A DNA stretch of 30,897 nt from JAPLYB01 sp964481435. Its GTDB lineage: Archaea > Nanobdellota > Nanobdellia > Pacearchaeales > UBA284. The stretch covers positions 1 through 30,897 of the forward strand of contig CAYZTH010000005.1 of NCBI GenBank assembly GCA_964481435.1, read 5' to 3'. The first letter of the stretch is position 1. Each line of letters begins with the position of its first letter. Shown piece by piece: positions 20,777 through 28,602 of this stretch. Position numbers and translations under genes: made by a program. Below the pieces are notes generated by a model. The model was not told where the DNA came from. It did not search any database and saw nothing but the letters and a program-made list of their open reading frames with translations.

Positions 20777-20860
20777 TTTTCTTTAGAACATAAGCGTTTT
20801 GATTTTGATTGCCAGCGAGCACAACGATATCAAAGAAACCCAATCATCTAGACTAAATTT

Positions 20861-21424
20861 TCACTTTTTCTTGCTCATCTCTTCTTCAAGTTCATCCAAA
20901 AGAAGTTCCTCTTCCCTAATGCTTTTTCTTCCTTCTTCAAGTGCTTTGAATACATTGGCGTGTTTTGAACCGCGAATAAGAGATTCCAAGGCCCTAGAAG
21001 CTAGTTCAACATTCTCTGCTCTCCCTATGATTGAGATATTATTATCGCAGAGACAGAGATCGCACTCACTTAAACTTTGAATGACTCTTTTTGATTTCCC
21101 TTGAGATCCAACAATCCTCCCTTTAACTACCTCAAGCCTTCCTCCGTGCACATATTTTTTGAGTTCAACTTTTTTAAAGACAAATTCTTCATCTTTCAGC
21201 AGCATAGCGGTCTCAAGGTCAAAGCCAACTGCAAGTGCTTCAAGAATTTCTAAGATTAGATACTCCTGAACTGAATTCTTTCCATTGATTAGGAAGTCAG
21301 CCTCGGTTTTCCCTTTGTTAATAATAATCTTGGTCTTGAATTCTTTTTCAAGATGCCGGATATTTCTTCCTTCATGTGTTAGTATTCTTCCAAGTTCTTT
21401 ATCACAATAGTGTATTCTTCTCAT
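20861..21424 (-). CDS. KH-domain protein of the Pno1/Dim2 (Krr1-like) family
   Basis: The archaeal relative of eukaryotic Pno1/Dim2, thought to take part in 16S rRNA 3'-end maturation. The 187-aa protein has two KH-type units: an N-terminal degenerate one (ILTHEGRNIRHLEKEFKTKIII) and a C-terminal one with the GxxG loop in KGRIVGSQGKSKRVIQ. The family end is ISIIGRAENVELASRALESLIRGSKHANVFKALEE, followed by an acidic/basic tail. It follows aIF1A in the translation cluster. In many archaea a RIO1 kinase gene lies between the two, but here it is missing. A TATA-like TATTAAAAA lies about 24 nt before the ATG. Confidence 0.9.
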   Translation of the reverse strand: MRRIHYCDKELGRILTHEGRNIRHLEKEFKTKIIINKGKTEADFLINGKNSVQEYLILEILEALAVGFDLETAMLLKDEEFVFKKVELKKYVHGGRLEVVKGRIVGSQGKSKRVIQSLSECDLCLCDNNISIIGRAENVELASRALESLIRGSKHANVFKALEEGRKSIREEELLLDELEEEMSKKK

Positions 21425-21484
21425 GATTATGTATGTCTAAGATAGTTTTTAATATTTTAGGTATTATAAAAAAGAGAAACATTC

Positions 21485-21519
21485 GCTTTTCAGTGCTACA
21501 ACACAACGTTGTGAAAAGC
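21485..21519 (-). promoter_or_regulatory. Structured intergenic element 2 (between aIF1A and KH genes)
   Basis: In transcript sense GCTTTTCA (5' arm) pairs with TGAAAAGC over 8 bp, enclosing CAACGTTGTG directly after the 5' arm. An inner CAAC/GTTG pairing is possible. CACAACGTTGTG is also a perfect 12-bp DNA palindrome. The element lies 46 bp after the aIF1A stop and 60 bp before the KH start. The same core CAACRTTGTG in a different stem occurs at 22332-22367. Confidence 0.6.
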
Positions 21520-21565
21520 CTAATCACAATATCCCATATCAAATACCTCTCTTAACTAAAAAATC

Positions 21566-21937
21566 TTACAAATTTTCCTGCGCTTTCAAGAATCCTTTTT
21601 TTCTTAGCCATTCAATTTGGGCTAAACTATACTTCAGAAGAATATCTCCTTTTTCATCTCCACCAAGTTCCCATGGCTCAACAAGGACAATATCTCCCTC
21701 TCTAAGCCATAATTTCCTTTTTAGTCTTCCAGGGACTCGGCAGTTTCTGGCTTTACCATCAAAACACTTTATCATCATGTGATTTGCACCAAGCCTCTGT
21801 TCAAGAAATCCAATCACTTGATTTCCACGAGGTAGTGGAACCCTAACAAACTCGCCACTTAGGGGGGTATATGCCTCTCTAGGAGCGCCTCTCTGTGGTG
21901 CGCTATTTTTCTTACTTTTATCTTTGAATTGTGGCAT
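21566..21937 (-). CDS. eif1a: Translation initiation factor aIF1A
   Basis: Binds the ribosomal A site and helps start-codon selection. The 123-aa protein has a basic N-terminal tail, an OB fold (about 30-100) and a C-terminal helical part. The OB fold includes GNQVIGFLEQRLGANHMMIKCFDGKARNCRVPGRLKRKLWLREGDIVLVEPWEL. The C-terminal part reads DILLKYSLAQIEWLRKKGF. Length and motifs are typical. It lies between DUF424 (41 bp upstream) and the KH gene. Confidence 0.96.
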   Translation of the reverse strand: MPQFKDKSKKNSAPQRGAPREAYTPLSGEFVRVPLPRGNQVIGFLEQRLGANHMMIKCFDGKARNCRVPGRLKRKLWLREGDIVLVEPWELGGDEKGDILLKYSLAQIEWLRKKGFLKAQENL

Positions 21938-21978
21938 ATGTAATTAAAAAATATTTTCTTTATAAATCTTCTTAAATT

Positions 21979-22290
21979 TTATAACAGTGCGAGTGCATGC
22001 GGGATGCCCTGAATCCTAATGACATGGGTCTTGTCTATGAGGCCAATCTTTACTCCTAAATCTACAGCCATCTCACCAACAAGATTAAAGCAGGCATCAT
22101 CCATCTTAGCATTATTCAGGACTTTTATTGCCTTGAGTTCATCATACTCTTTTCCTTTGTAGAAATGCTCATTAACTTTAAGTTGCAGCTTGCCCTCTTC
22201 GAATGTCTTTCCGATAAGATCAAAGTCACAGACTGCTGCGATTCTTCTTGAATCATCGTGCATCTTAATCCAAACTTTTTTTTCTACCAT
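21979..22290 (-). CDS. DUF424 family protein
   Basis: An archaeal family of unknown function that is often encoded beside aIF2-beta and aIF1A, as here. The 103-aa protein shows the family layout: KVWIKMHDDSRRIAAVCDFDLIGKTFEEGKLQLKVNEHFYKG at the N-terminus, then NLVGEMAVDLGVKIGLIDKTHVIRIQGIPHAL. The conserved neighbourhood implies a part in translation initiation, but no activity is proven. The 109-bp gap to aIF2-beta contains structured element 1. Confidence 0.88.
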   Translation of the reverse strand: MVEKKVWIKMHDDSRRIAAVCDFDLIGKTFEEGKLQLKVNEHFYKGKEYDELKAIKVLNNAKMDDACFNLVGEMAVDLGVKIGLIDKTHVIRIQGIPHALALL

Positions 22291-22331
22291 TTTTTATATA
22301 ATTGAGATATAACTGTTCTTATTTAAATCTT

Positions 22332-22367
22332 GCAGGATGCCAAAATATTGGCACAATGTTGTCCTGC
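22332..22367 (-). promoter_or_regulatory. Structured intergenic element 1 (between aIF2-beta and DUF424 genes)
   Basis: In transcript sense GCAGGA pairs with TCCTGC (6 bp). The stem encloses CAACATTGTG directly after the 5' arm, which overlaps by two bases a hairpin TGCCAA-TATT-TTGGCA. It lies 42 bp before the DUF424 start. It shares the core CAACRTTGTG and its placement with the element at 21485-21519, although the outer stem bases differ. Confidence 0.6.
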
Positions 22368-22399
22368 GCTTTTTAGTCTTTAAATTATCAACAATTATC

Positions 22400-22819
22400 T
22401 TAAATTTTTGCTCTTACAGAATGCTTAGCCCCACATGCCAAGCAGTGCAAGAACAAAAAGCCTTTCTCTTTCAAGAGCTCTGTATCTGGCTTCTTACATT
22501 CATGACATAGGACAAACTCTTCAACATAGGATTGAACTTTATCATTTATTTGGCTAGGCATAAGCTTTCTATTGAAAATCGCCTTGTCTCCCTTGATAAC
22601 AATCTGTGTTGCTAATTCTTTAGATAAGAACTTGATGAAATGATCTAGGTCTCTTCTCAAGAATGAAGCAGTCTGTTGTAGATTTGCAACAACTGTTTTT
22701 GAACCCTCTACAAAACTATCGACTTTTGGAATTTCAAATCTCTCACTTTTCTCGATTTTCTTGACTTTTGAGTATGCCCTATCAAGTAATTTTTCATAAT
22801 CCTTATCTGTTTGTGTCAT
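22400..22819 (-). CDS. eif2b: Translation initiation factor aIF2, beta subunit
   Basis: Part of the aIF2 complex that brings initiator Met-tRNA to the ribosome. The 139-aa protein has the N-terminal helix that binds the gamma subunit (DYEKLLDRAYSKVKK) and the alpha/beta core (KTVVANLQQTASFLRRDLDHFIKFLSKEL...KAIFNRKLMPSQIND). A C-terminal C2-C2 zinc ribbon ends it (FVLCHECKKPDTELLKEKGFLFLHCLACGAKH). A TATA-like box about 25 nt before the ATG predicts a leaderless mRNA. It opens the aIF2-beta/DUF424/aIF1A/KH cluster. Confidence 0.96.
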   Translation of the reverse strand: MTQTDKDYEKLLDRAYSKVKKIEKSERFEIPKVDSFVEGSKTVVANLQQTASFLRRDLDHFIKFLSKELATQIVIKGDKAIFNRKLMPSQINDKVQSYVEEFVLCHECKKPDTELLKEKGFLFLHCLACGAKHSVRAKI

Positions 22820-22839
22820 GAACCTGATAAGAACAACGG

Positions 22840-22848
22840 GTTTAAAAG
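22840..22848 (-). promoter_or_regulatory. TATA-like box for aIF2-beta
   Basis: On the minus strand CTTTTAAAC is centred about 25 nt before ATG 22819, predicting a leaderless transcript for the translation-factor cluster. Confidence 0.55.
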
Positions 22849-22947
22849 GCTTTTTGATGGCAATAATAATTTTAAAGGGGATAAAATAAAAAGAAGAGCC
22901 CGAGGTTTCTCCTTATATTAAAATGAGGTTTGGACAATTACATTTTA

Positions 22948-23148
22948 TTAAGGCTTAGAATTCCACTTAGAGGCTTGAATGCCGCCCTTGCCCCAATTTG
23001 CTTTTGGAACTTCATTAATTAATACTTCAATCACATCTATTGGCGCACCTAAAATTTCACTCACATTCCTTGAAATTTCCTTTATCAATTTCTCTTTTTT
23101 CTCATCATTTATGCTCTCTTCCCAAACATTAACTTCAACAATTGGCAT
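22948..23148 (-). CDS. 4-oxalocrotonate tautomerase-like enzyme
   Basis: Small tautomerase-superfamily protein of 66 aa. After removal of Met, Pro1 becomes the catalytic base (PIVEVNVWEES). The rest follows the beta-alpha-beta pattern: KKEKLIKEISRNVSEILGAPIDVIEVLINEVPKANWGKGG, where the VPKANWGKGG segment is typical of the 4-OT group. It probably forms a hexamer. No aromatic-degradation genes are near, so the natural substrate is unknown. It is a single gene between aIF2-beta and the RPA-like gene. Confidence 0.88.
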   Translation of the reverse strand: MPIVEVNVWEESINDEKKEKLIKEISRNVSEILGAPIDVIEVLINEVPKANWGKGGIQASKWNSKP

Positions 23149-23233
23149 TTGTTCTCACTGTTTTTTAAAACCCCTAGACTTATAAAATTATCTAATCCTT
23201 AATCAAAAAACGATACCTAAAAATTGAAAAGTT

Positions 23234-24082
23234 TTACAAAACTCTCAATCTTCCTGGCTTGGGCTCATAAATTGTTCCGTCTTCGAGAAGCTCGGTTATC
23301 TCTTTATTGATTTGGTCAACAGGCTCTTTCAAGGCCATGATTATCTTGTCTATGTCTAAACCGCCATCGGTATCAGAGGCCTTGATAAGATCAAAGACCT
23401 TGTCCCGAACTCCTTGCTCCCGAGGTTTAGTCAGGTCGATACTGCCGGGATTACTTGCGCCTATCTTAATTTCATCAATTTTTTCTTCTTCAACCTTCTG
23501 CGGGGATGTTACACTAGATTGAGGTTTTACGAAACTAGAAATCTCTTTGTTCTGAAAATTGCTCATCGCTGGGCCAGTTGAACCAGACTCTTGTGGCCTT
23601 TTGTCTGATTCTGGAACTTCTTGAACTTGTGCTTCATAACCGTCATAGGCTTTGCTTGTCTCATACATCTGGCCATATTCATCTTCTAGTTCAAATTTTC
23701 TTGCAACAAGCCAGGTTGGCTCAATTGATTTGATTATTTCGGGCATCACATAGAGCTCATCATTATAAAATCTCAAAACACCGATAAGAAGAATTGTGTC
23801 TCCTAATTGCAAACCTTGCAGGATCTTTGTTCCATCAGCGAAGGCTTTGACTCGAATATTGCCTGTGCCATCATCCAGGGTCAGGCTTACGTAGGGTTTT
23901 TGATTACTCTCAAATTTATCTATAACATTGGCAACCAAATTTATTCTGTAAATATCTCGGCCATTCAATTCAACGAACTTAAATCTCTGATTCTCATCAA
24001 AGTGGATAGCTTCCATGCTGCTTAGAATCATACCTATTGAAATCTTATACGCGGTTTGTCTCTTTTTGAATTCTTCTGCCAT
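23234..24082 (-). CDS. RPA32-like single-stranded DNA-binding protein (OB fold plus winged helix)
   Basis: The 282-aa protein combines an OB fold (about 40-125; RINLVANVIDKFESNQKPYVSLTLDDGTGNIRVKAF) with a flexible Ser/Gln/Glu-rich linker (about 150-210). A C-terminal winged helix follows (about 225-282; VRDKVFDLIKASDTDGGLDIDKIIMALKEPVDQINKEITELLEDGTIY). This is the layout of eukaryotic RPA2/RPA32. It would protect single-stranded DNA in replication and repair. It starts 2 bp after an unknown 126-aa gene, with MCM just upstream, forming a replication cluster. Confidence 0.85.
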   Translation of the reverse strand: MAEEFKKRQTAYKISIGMILSSMEAIHFDENQRFKFVELNGRDIYRINLVANVIDKFESNQKPYVSLTLDDGTGNIRVKAFADGTKILQGLQLGDTILLIGVLRFYNDELYVMPEIIKSIEPTWLVARKFELEDEYGQMYETSKAYDGYEAQVQEVPESDKRPQESGSTGPAMSNFQNKEISSFVKPQSSVTSPQKVEEEKIDEIKIGASNPGSIDLTKPREQGVRDKVFDLIKASDTDGGLDIDKIIMALKEPVDQINKEITELLEDGTIYEPKPGRLRVL

Positions 24083-24084
24083 TT

Positions 24085-24465
24085 TTATCCCATAACATGT
24101 TTAGATTCATAATCATCAGGTCTTTCTATAAGTGAACTAAAATGATCTGGCCGCAACATGTATTTTTGTTTACATAAACCCCCCTCTGACCAAATCTCTT
24201 TGTACATCACACTTCGAACAACAAGAGCATCTCTTATTCCATCACTCCATTTTCCTCTGTCAACTCTCATCGTTACAATATATCCAGATTGCAAAAGGAC
24301 ATCAGTGACTATTTCTGGTCTGCTATCCGGAAAAATAATCGTATCTCCCGCTTCAACATTGGTAATATTTAGTCTGTACCCTTTTCTGAATCGTAATGTT
24401 TTGTGAGGCTTAGTAAGTACCTCGCTTTCTATCTTAACTGTCATCACAAGTGTTGGTTTTGCCAT
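24085..24465 (-). CDS. Unknown 126-aa protein paired with the RPA-like gene
   Basis: I do not recognise this family. The protein looks all-beta with regular alternation (LVMTVKIESEVLTKPHKTLRFRKGYRLNITNVEAGDTIIF, then IVTDVLLQSGYIVTMRVDRG), which could be an OB- or barrel-like fold. Single Cys and several aromatic and Arg residues occur near the end (SEGGLCKQKYMLRPDHFSSLIERPDDYES). The 2-bp spacing to the RPA-like gene makes a joint product likely, so a role as an RPA subunit or partner is a reasonable guess. A 15-bp dyad TTAGTA-TAT-TACTAA (24489-24503) lies in its promoter region about 31 nt before the ATG. Confidence 0.72.
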   Translation of the reverse strand: MAKPTLVMTVKIESEVLTKPHKTLRFRKGYRLNITNVEAGDTIIFPDSRPEIVTDVLLQSGYIVTMRVDRGKWSDGIRDALVVRSVMYKEIWSEGGLCKQKYMLRPDHFSSLIERPDDYESKHVMG

Positions 24466-24488
24466 CTTTTATTTTTTTATATTTTAGA

Positions 24489-24503
24489 TTAGTATATTAC
24501 TAA
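24489..24503 (-). promoter_or_regulatory. Dyad in the promoter of the 126-aa/RPA operon
   Basis: TTAGTA and TACTAA flank TAT, a perfect inverted repeat centred 31 nt before the ATG at 24465. It takes the place where a TATA box is expected, so it may be an AT-rich promoter element, an operator overlapping it, or both. Confidence 0.4.
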
Positions 24504-24557
24504 ATCCTATTTTTAATTTATAAGCATTTATGTGCTAACTTTCATCAATGTTCTTAA

Positions 24558-26558
24558 CTAAATTCTCTGCACAAAGCCTCTCTTCGGCTCAAATATGTCC
24601 CCTATCCTTTTCAACTTCTCCATGATATCGTCCATGTCTGGCTCTTCAATCTTACCCTGGAGCTCTCTTTTAAGCTCTTCTATGGGAATAAGTTTTCCAG
24701 TTCTTGACTCTAACCTTATAATCGCTTCTCTGACAATGACAATCCTGCTTCTTTCTGATGCTGGAACTCCACCGGTAATTCTATCTATATCAATTGAACC
24801 GGTCTCTTGGTCTATACCGACTTGCAGCAGATAGAATTTCATAATTTGGATGGCTCTCTGCGCATCTTCTTTAGTGACTTTTTTTGAGAGTCTTGCTTTA
24901 GCAGATGCTTCAGATAATCTAATAAGTGCTTCAAGCTGTCTTGCTGAAATTGGAATCGGCTTAATCAGCTCATCTTTTATAGAGGGAGCATTTCTCAATT
25001 CAACATAAAATTTTTTAATCTCTTCAACAGCCTTGTCAGTCAGCTCAGGAGAAACTTTTTGTTTAGCATACGCAATAAATTTTTTCAATAGTGCCTGATC
25101 GATTGGCGGTTTGACTGCTGATTTCCTATGTTCAAGAAGAACATGGGTAGCTATGGCCTCATCTCTAAGTTTTTGAGGGATATCTTTCATAACAAAAATC
25201 AAGTCAAATCGGTTCAAAATTGTTGGGCCCATCTCAATCTGTGAGGCTACTGTCTGATATGGATCGAATCTTCCAAACTTTGGATTTGCTGCTCCGAGAA
25301 CAGAGGTCTCTGCTCTTAAAGAGGCTTGAACATTGGCCTTGCTGATTGTTACTGTCTGCTGTTCCATGGCTTCGTGCAAAGCGCTTCGATCTTGCTCGTT
25401 CATCTTTTCCATCTCATCAATACAAGCTATACCTTTATTTGCCAAAACCATTGCTCCTGCTTCAAGAGCCCAACCCCTTAAGAATTCATCGCGGACAACA
25501 GAGGCAGTTATTCCTGCTTGGCTTGCTCCTTTTCCTGAAACAAAACGACCTTTTGGGGCTATATTTGAAATAAATTTTAGCATGACTGATTTGGCAACTC
25601 CTGGGTCTCCAACTAAAAGTATATGAAAATCTCCCCTTACAGTTGTACCATCACTTCTCTTTTTTTTGACACCAGATAGTAGTTGAAGAGCAAGTGCTAA
25701 TTTTATCTCATCATAACCAAAAATACTTGGGGCCATGCTTGCTGAAAGTTTTTCATAAATTTTCGGATCAGCAGCAAGCTCCATTATTTCTCTTTCGTCT
25801 TCTTCAGAAATCTCGAGTTCTTCAAAAGTCTCTTCTTTGGGAATTACACTATTCGCCTCTATTGCTAAGTCGAACCTAGTCGAAATTCCTCCTGTCTGCA
25901 AGGGCATAGGAACTTCTTTTAATAAACCGATGATTTTGATTTTTGAACCAGGAGTTGTTCTTTCTTCCATCTTTGGATCAACTAAATCTTCTTTCAAAAA
26001 GATAGACATTCTTCTCGGCTGCTCTCCCCCTTCTAAACTCTCTGGGGCCTCTTCAATAACAACTCTTTGAGCATCAACCATTTCTTTGTTTATCAGTTTA
26101 AAATTCATCTTTCTTCCACATGAACATCTTGAAGGCTCTCTAAATTTCTTATCAACTTGCAGAACAGATATGACTGTGCCACAGGATGGGCACTCAAACT
26201 TAGCATTGACTATCTGGGGCCTTACATCTGAAGCCTGCCTGACAATTCCATCAATGTCTATCAATTGATTAAGGTGCTTTGCTCTGATATCTCTTATCTT
26301 AATCATCTGAGAAGCAGGCATATCTGTTAATCTGACTCGCGCATTCTTGATAAGACCTAGCTCATCCAGAGCTAGTTCAAAGATAGCTAGAACTTCCTCT
26401 GGCTTGGCTAACAATTGGTCTCCTAACTCATGCGAAAAAGAGACAATCTCTTGGAATGATATTGGAACAGATTTTGTACCTTTCTTAGCGACTTTACCGA
26501 TTTCATTCTTATAATACTCCAAAAACTCCTTCGCTTCAATAATTAATTCTTCTCCCAT
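24558..26558 (-). CDS. mcm: Replicative DNA helicase MCM
   Basis: Hexameric ATPase that unwinds DNA at replication forks. The 666-aa protein has the N-terminal OB region with a zinc finger (ECPSCGTVISVLQVDKKFREPSRCSCGRKM), Walker A GDPGVAKS and Walker B ACIDEMEKM. Sensor 1 is GAANPKFGRFD and the arginine finger lies in ILNRFDLIFVM. A C-terminal winged helix ends it (IVIVREAIIRLESRTGKLIPIEELKREL). No intein interrupts it. A GGAGG lies about 14 nt upstream and a TATA-like run (about 26611-26628) farther up. The RPA-like gene follows downstream. Confidence 0.98.
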   Translation of the reverse strand: MGEELIIEAKEFLEYYKNEIGKVAKKGTKSVPISFQEIVSFSHELGDQLLAKPEEVLAIFELALDELGLIKNARVRLTDMPASQMIKIRDIRAKHLNQLIDIDGIVRQASDVRPQIVNAKFECPSCGTVISVLQVDKKFREPSRCSCGRKMNFKLINKEMVDAQRVVIEEAPESLEGGEQPRRMSIFLKEDLVDPKMEERTTPGSKIKIIGLLKEVPMPLQTGGISTRFDLAIEANSVIPKEETFEELEISEEDEREIMELAADPKIYEKLSASMAPSIFGYDEIKLALALQLLSGVKKKRSDGTTVRGDFHILLVGDPGVAKSVMLKFISNIAPKGRFVSGKGASQAGITASVVRDEFLRGWALEAGAMVLANKGIACIDEMEKMNEQDRSALHEAMEQQTVTISKANVQASLRAETSVLGAANPKFGRFDPYQTVASQIEMGPTILNRFDLIFVMKDIPQKLRDEAIATHVLLEHRKSAVKPPIDQALLKKFIAYAKQKVSPELTDKAVEEIKKFYVELRNAPSIKDELIKPIPISARQLEALIRLSEASAKARLSKKVTKEDAQRAIQIMKFYLLQVGIDQETGSIDIDRITGGVPASERSRIVIVREAIIRLESRTGKLIPIEELKRELQGKIEEPDMDDIMEKLKRIGDIFEPKRGFVQRI

Positions 26559-26601
26559 CTTTTGCCTTATTTCCTCCTTATCCCCTCAACCCTGAGAAAA
26601 A

Positions 26602-26658
26602 GCCCCGATTTATATATTTATAGTTTATTGTGAAGTAAGATATACTATATATTGGGGC
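26602..26658. promoter_or_regulatory. Inverted repeat around the mcm promoter region
   Basis: GCCCCGAT (26602-26609) and ATTGGGGC (26651-26658) are inverted with one mismatch. They flank about 40 bp of pure AT-rich sequence that includes the TATA-like run for mcm. The G/C blocks stand out in an otherwise AT-only intergenic stretch between mcm and tbp. Confidence 0.4.
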
Positions 26659-26700
26659 AATAAGGGTAATAAAAGGAGAAAAACAAAGAAAATAAGGAAA

Positions 26701-27237
26701 TTACATTACTTTCTTGATATTCTTGATTAGCTTCTTCATGGCGTCTTCTAACTGTGGCTTGTTCTTTGTTCCTGTGCAGACCAACTTTCCATTACTAAAT
26801 AACAAGAAAGTTGCGTTTGGTTCATCTAGCTTATAGACTAGGCCTGGAAACTGTTCTGGCTCATACTCTGTATTTTCAAACTTTAGGGCAAGTTCATTCA
26901 AATTCAACTGTAAGTTTATTGAACCTGAAGCAACTATGTTCTGAACAGATATCTTTGGCATCCCAGAAACCTTGACCCCTATTTTTCTGAGCTGTTTTAT
27001 AACTTGCAAAATAACTTGCTTTACTTGTGCTGTACTCTTTGTTCCAGTACATACTAAATTTCCCGATGAAAAAACAAGAACTGCTGATTTTGGTTGTTTT
27101 ATCCTTAATACAAGTCCTGGAAACTGCTCGGGGTTGTATTCGGTGTTTGCCTGGCTTCTTACAAGCTTGACAAGAGGAACCTTTGTTCCGAGAGAAGCAG
27201 TTGCAACAATATTCTGAATTTTTAGGTTAGACTTCAT
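26701..27237 (-). CDS. tbp: TATA-box-binding protein (TBP)
   Basis: General transcription factor that binds TATA boxes with TFB. The 178-aa protein has the two pseudo-symmetric repeats: KIQNIVATASLG...YNPEQFPGLVLRIKQPKSAVLVFSSGNLVCTGTKS, and VQNIVASGSINLQL...YEPEQFPGLVYKLDEPNATFLLFSNGKLVCTGTK. It lacks the acidic C-terminal tail common in euryarchaeal TBP. ATG 27237 fits the family; ATG 27267 or GTG 27270 would add about 10 residues and match a TATA box near 27304 better, so the start is uncertain. Confidence 0.95.
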   Translation of the reverse strand: MKSNLKIQNIVATASLGTKVPLVKLVRSQANTEYNPEQFPGLVLRIKQPKSAVLVFSSGNLVCTGTKSTAQVKQVILQVIKQLRKIGVKVSGMPKISVQNIVASGSINLQLNLNELALKFENTEYEPEQFPGLVYKLDEPNATFLLFSNGKLVCTGTKNKPQLEDAMKKLIKNIKKVM

Positions 27238-27360
27238 TTTAAAAACTAAGCATCGAGTAATTTTCATCACTCATAAGCTATAAAATATATGCAAAAGGGC
27301 TTTATAAACCTTTTTAAATAGCTCGAGGATAAAAAAAGGTTTATACTGTATAAAGTATTA

Positions 27361-27930
27361 TTAGAATCTCAATTTCCTTGCAATCTTCTCAAGATCTTTG
27401 TACATAAATTCCTTGCCCTGCTCTGAATTGACTATGAAATCTGCAAATTTCATTGTCTTGTTAAAATCAAAGATAGCTGTTTCTACAGAATCATCATAGA
27501 GAAACTGTTCATACGTCTTGTCAAAACCCTTTCTGTGTCTTGCTTTGGCTCTCTTGAACCTAATCAAGGGCCTTGCTTCAACAAGAATTATCTTCAGTCT
27601 TAATTTTTTCTTGGCATACTTGGCTTCCCTATAATCTCTTAGGCCATCGATGACAAATCCCTTATATTTTTCTTTATTTTCATTGATTGAATCTATAACC
27701 ATATTAACCAAAATATTCTGGCCGAATTGTTTTCGTAGCTCGGCTTGCAATTTCCTTAGGTACTCTCTTGAGGGATGTTTTCTTCTTCTTTTTGCTTCCT
27801 GTCTCAAAAAATTACCCATATTAATCTTTTTGAACTTATATTTTTTGACAAAAAAGTCAGCAGCAGTCCCCTTACCAGAAGCTATCTTTCCTATAATTCC
27901 TATTACTTTAAGCCCTTTCTTTTTCTTCAT
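27361..27930 (-). CDS. P-loop nucleotide/dephospho-CoA kinase-like protein (UPF0200-like)
   Basis: The 189-aa protein has a Walker A loop GIIGKIASGKGT (11-22) and a kinase-like layout. It reads FKKINMGNFLRQEAKRR, then a helix-rich lid (REYLRKLQAELRKQFGQNILVNMVID), GFVIDGLRDYREAKYAKKK, and a basic stretch LIRFKRAKARHRKG. The NMG-FLRxE and DGLRDYREA motifs resemble the archaeal UPF0200 family, related to dephospho-CoA kinase and adenylate kinase. The real substrate is unknown. A GAGG about 6 nt before the ATG is a plausible ribosome-binding site. Confidence 0.8.
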   Translation of the reverse strand: MKKKKGLKVIGIIGKIASGKGTAADFFVKKYKFKKINMGNFLRQEAKRRRKHPSREYLRKLQAELRKQFGQNILVNMVIDSINENKEKYKGFVIDGLRDYREAKYAKKKLRLKIILVEARPLIRFKRAKARHRKGFDKTYEQFLYDDSVETAIFDFNKTMKFADFIVNSEQGKEFMYKDLEKIARKLRF

Positions 27931-28013
27931 TCTTCCCTCTTTTTTAGATTATATCTACGTAACAAGCATATAAAAAATTATCTCTAAGCAAGATATAATC
28001 TGTATAATAAAAA

Positions 28014-28023
28014 ACTTTAAAAG
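28014..28023 (+). promoter_or_regulatory. TATA-like box for the secreted 182-aa protein
   Basis: AACTTTAAAA is centred about 25 nt before ATG 28044, predicting a leaderless transcript. Confidence 0.5.
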
Positions 28024-28043
28024 CCCGGGGAATTTTTTTATTC

Positions 28044-28592
28044 ATGCTATTCAAACACAGAGGTGGCTTAGAATTGATGCTTGTAGCTTCTCTAGTCTTT
28101 GGCCTTCTTGGAGCTCCAAGAGCTTATGCTGCAACTCAAGAACAAGTAAATGCTGCAATCAAAACACTGACAACTACCGAGATAGGAACGAAGAAACCTC
28201 CAAAAAACTATTGGGAAGTGTCTGGAGATTCTGTAAGACATGCATTGATATGGGACACTACATTCGCAAAGGTAAATCTAGCAGGAACGAAATATGCGCG
28301 AGCAGATTTAGCATATAGGGTATTTGATGATGGTTCTAAGAGCATTTTTGCTGAATTTCTAAATACCCAGATTCCTAGGGGAATGACTATGCAGTTTGTT
28401 TGGGACGATGGTGCAAATGGGACTGCAAATAAGATGTATAATGCAACTCTTGGATTGAACAATGGATATGACCCTATGAGAAGAACATATATTTTTGGAG
28501 ATTCGCCGGAATTTGCACATCACAACAGTACAAGCCCTTCTAAACAGTGCAGCAATAGATATGATGCGGTCCTACAACTTTTATCTCCATAG
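28044..28592 (+). CDS. Secreted protein of unknown function, 182 aa
   Basis: I do not recognise this family. A clear signal peptide is present: basic MLFKHRGG, hydrophobic LELMLVASLVFGLLG, and a likely cleavage site after APRAYA-A near residue 29. The mature part is soluble, with Tyr, Asn, Asp and Gly scattered as in extracellular beta proteins (for example FAEFLNTQIPRGMTMQFVWDDGANGT and LGLNNGYDPMRRTYIFGD). One cysteine occurs near the end (SKQCSNRY). It is an isolated rightward gene between the leftward kinase gene and EF-2, with only 10 bp between its stop and that of EF-2. Confidence 0.75.
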   Translation: MLFKHRGGLELMLVASLVFGLLGAPRAYAATQEQVNAAIKTLTTTEIGTKKPPKNYWEVSGDSVRHALIWDTTFAKVNLAGTKYARADLAYRVFDDGSKSIFAEFLNTQIPRGMTMQFVWDDGANGTANKMYNATLGLNNGYDPMRRTYIFGDSPEFAHHNSTSPSKQCSNRYDAVLQLLSP

Positions 28593-28602
28593 AAATTTAG
28601 AA

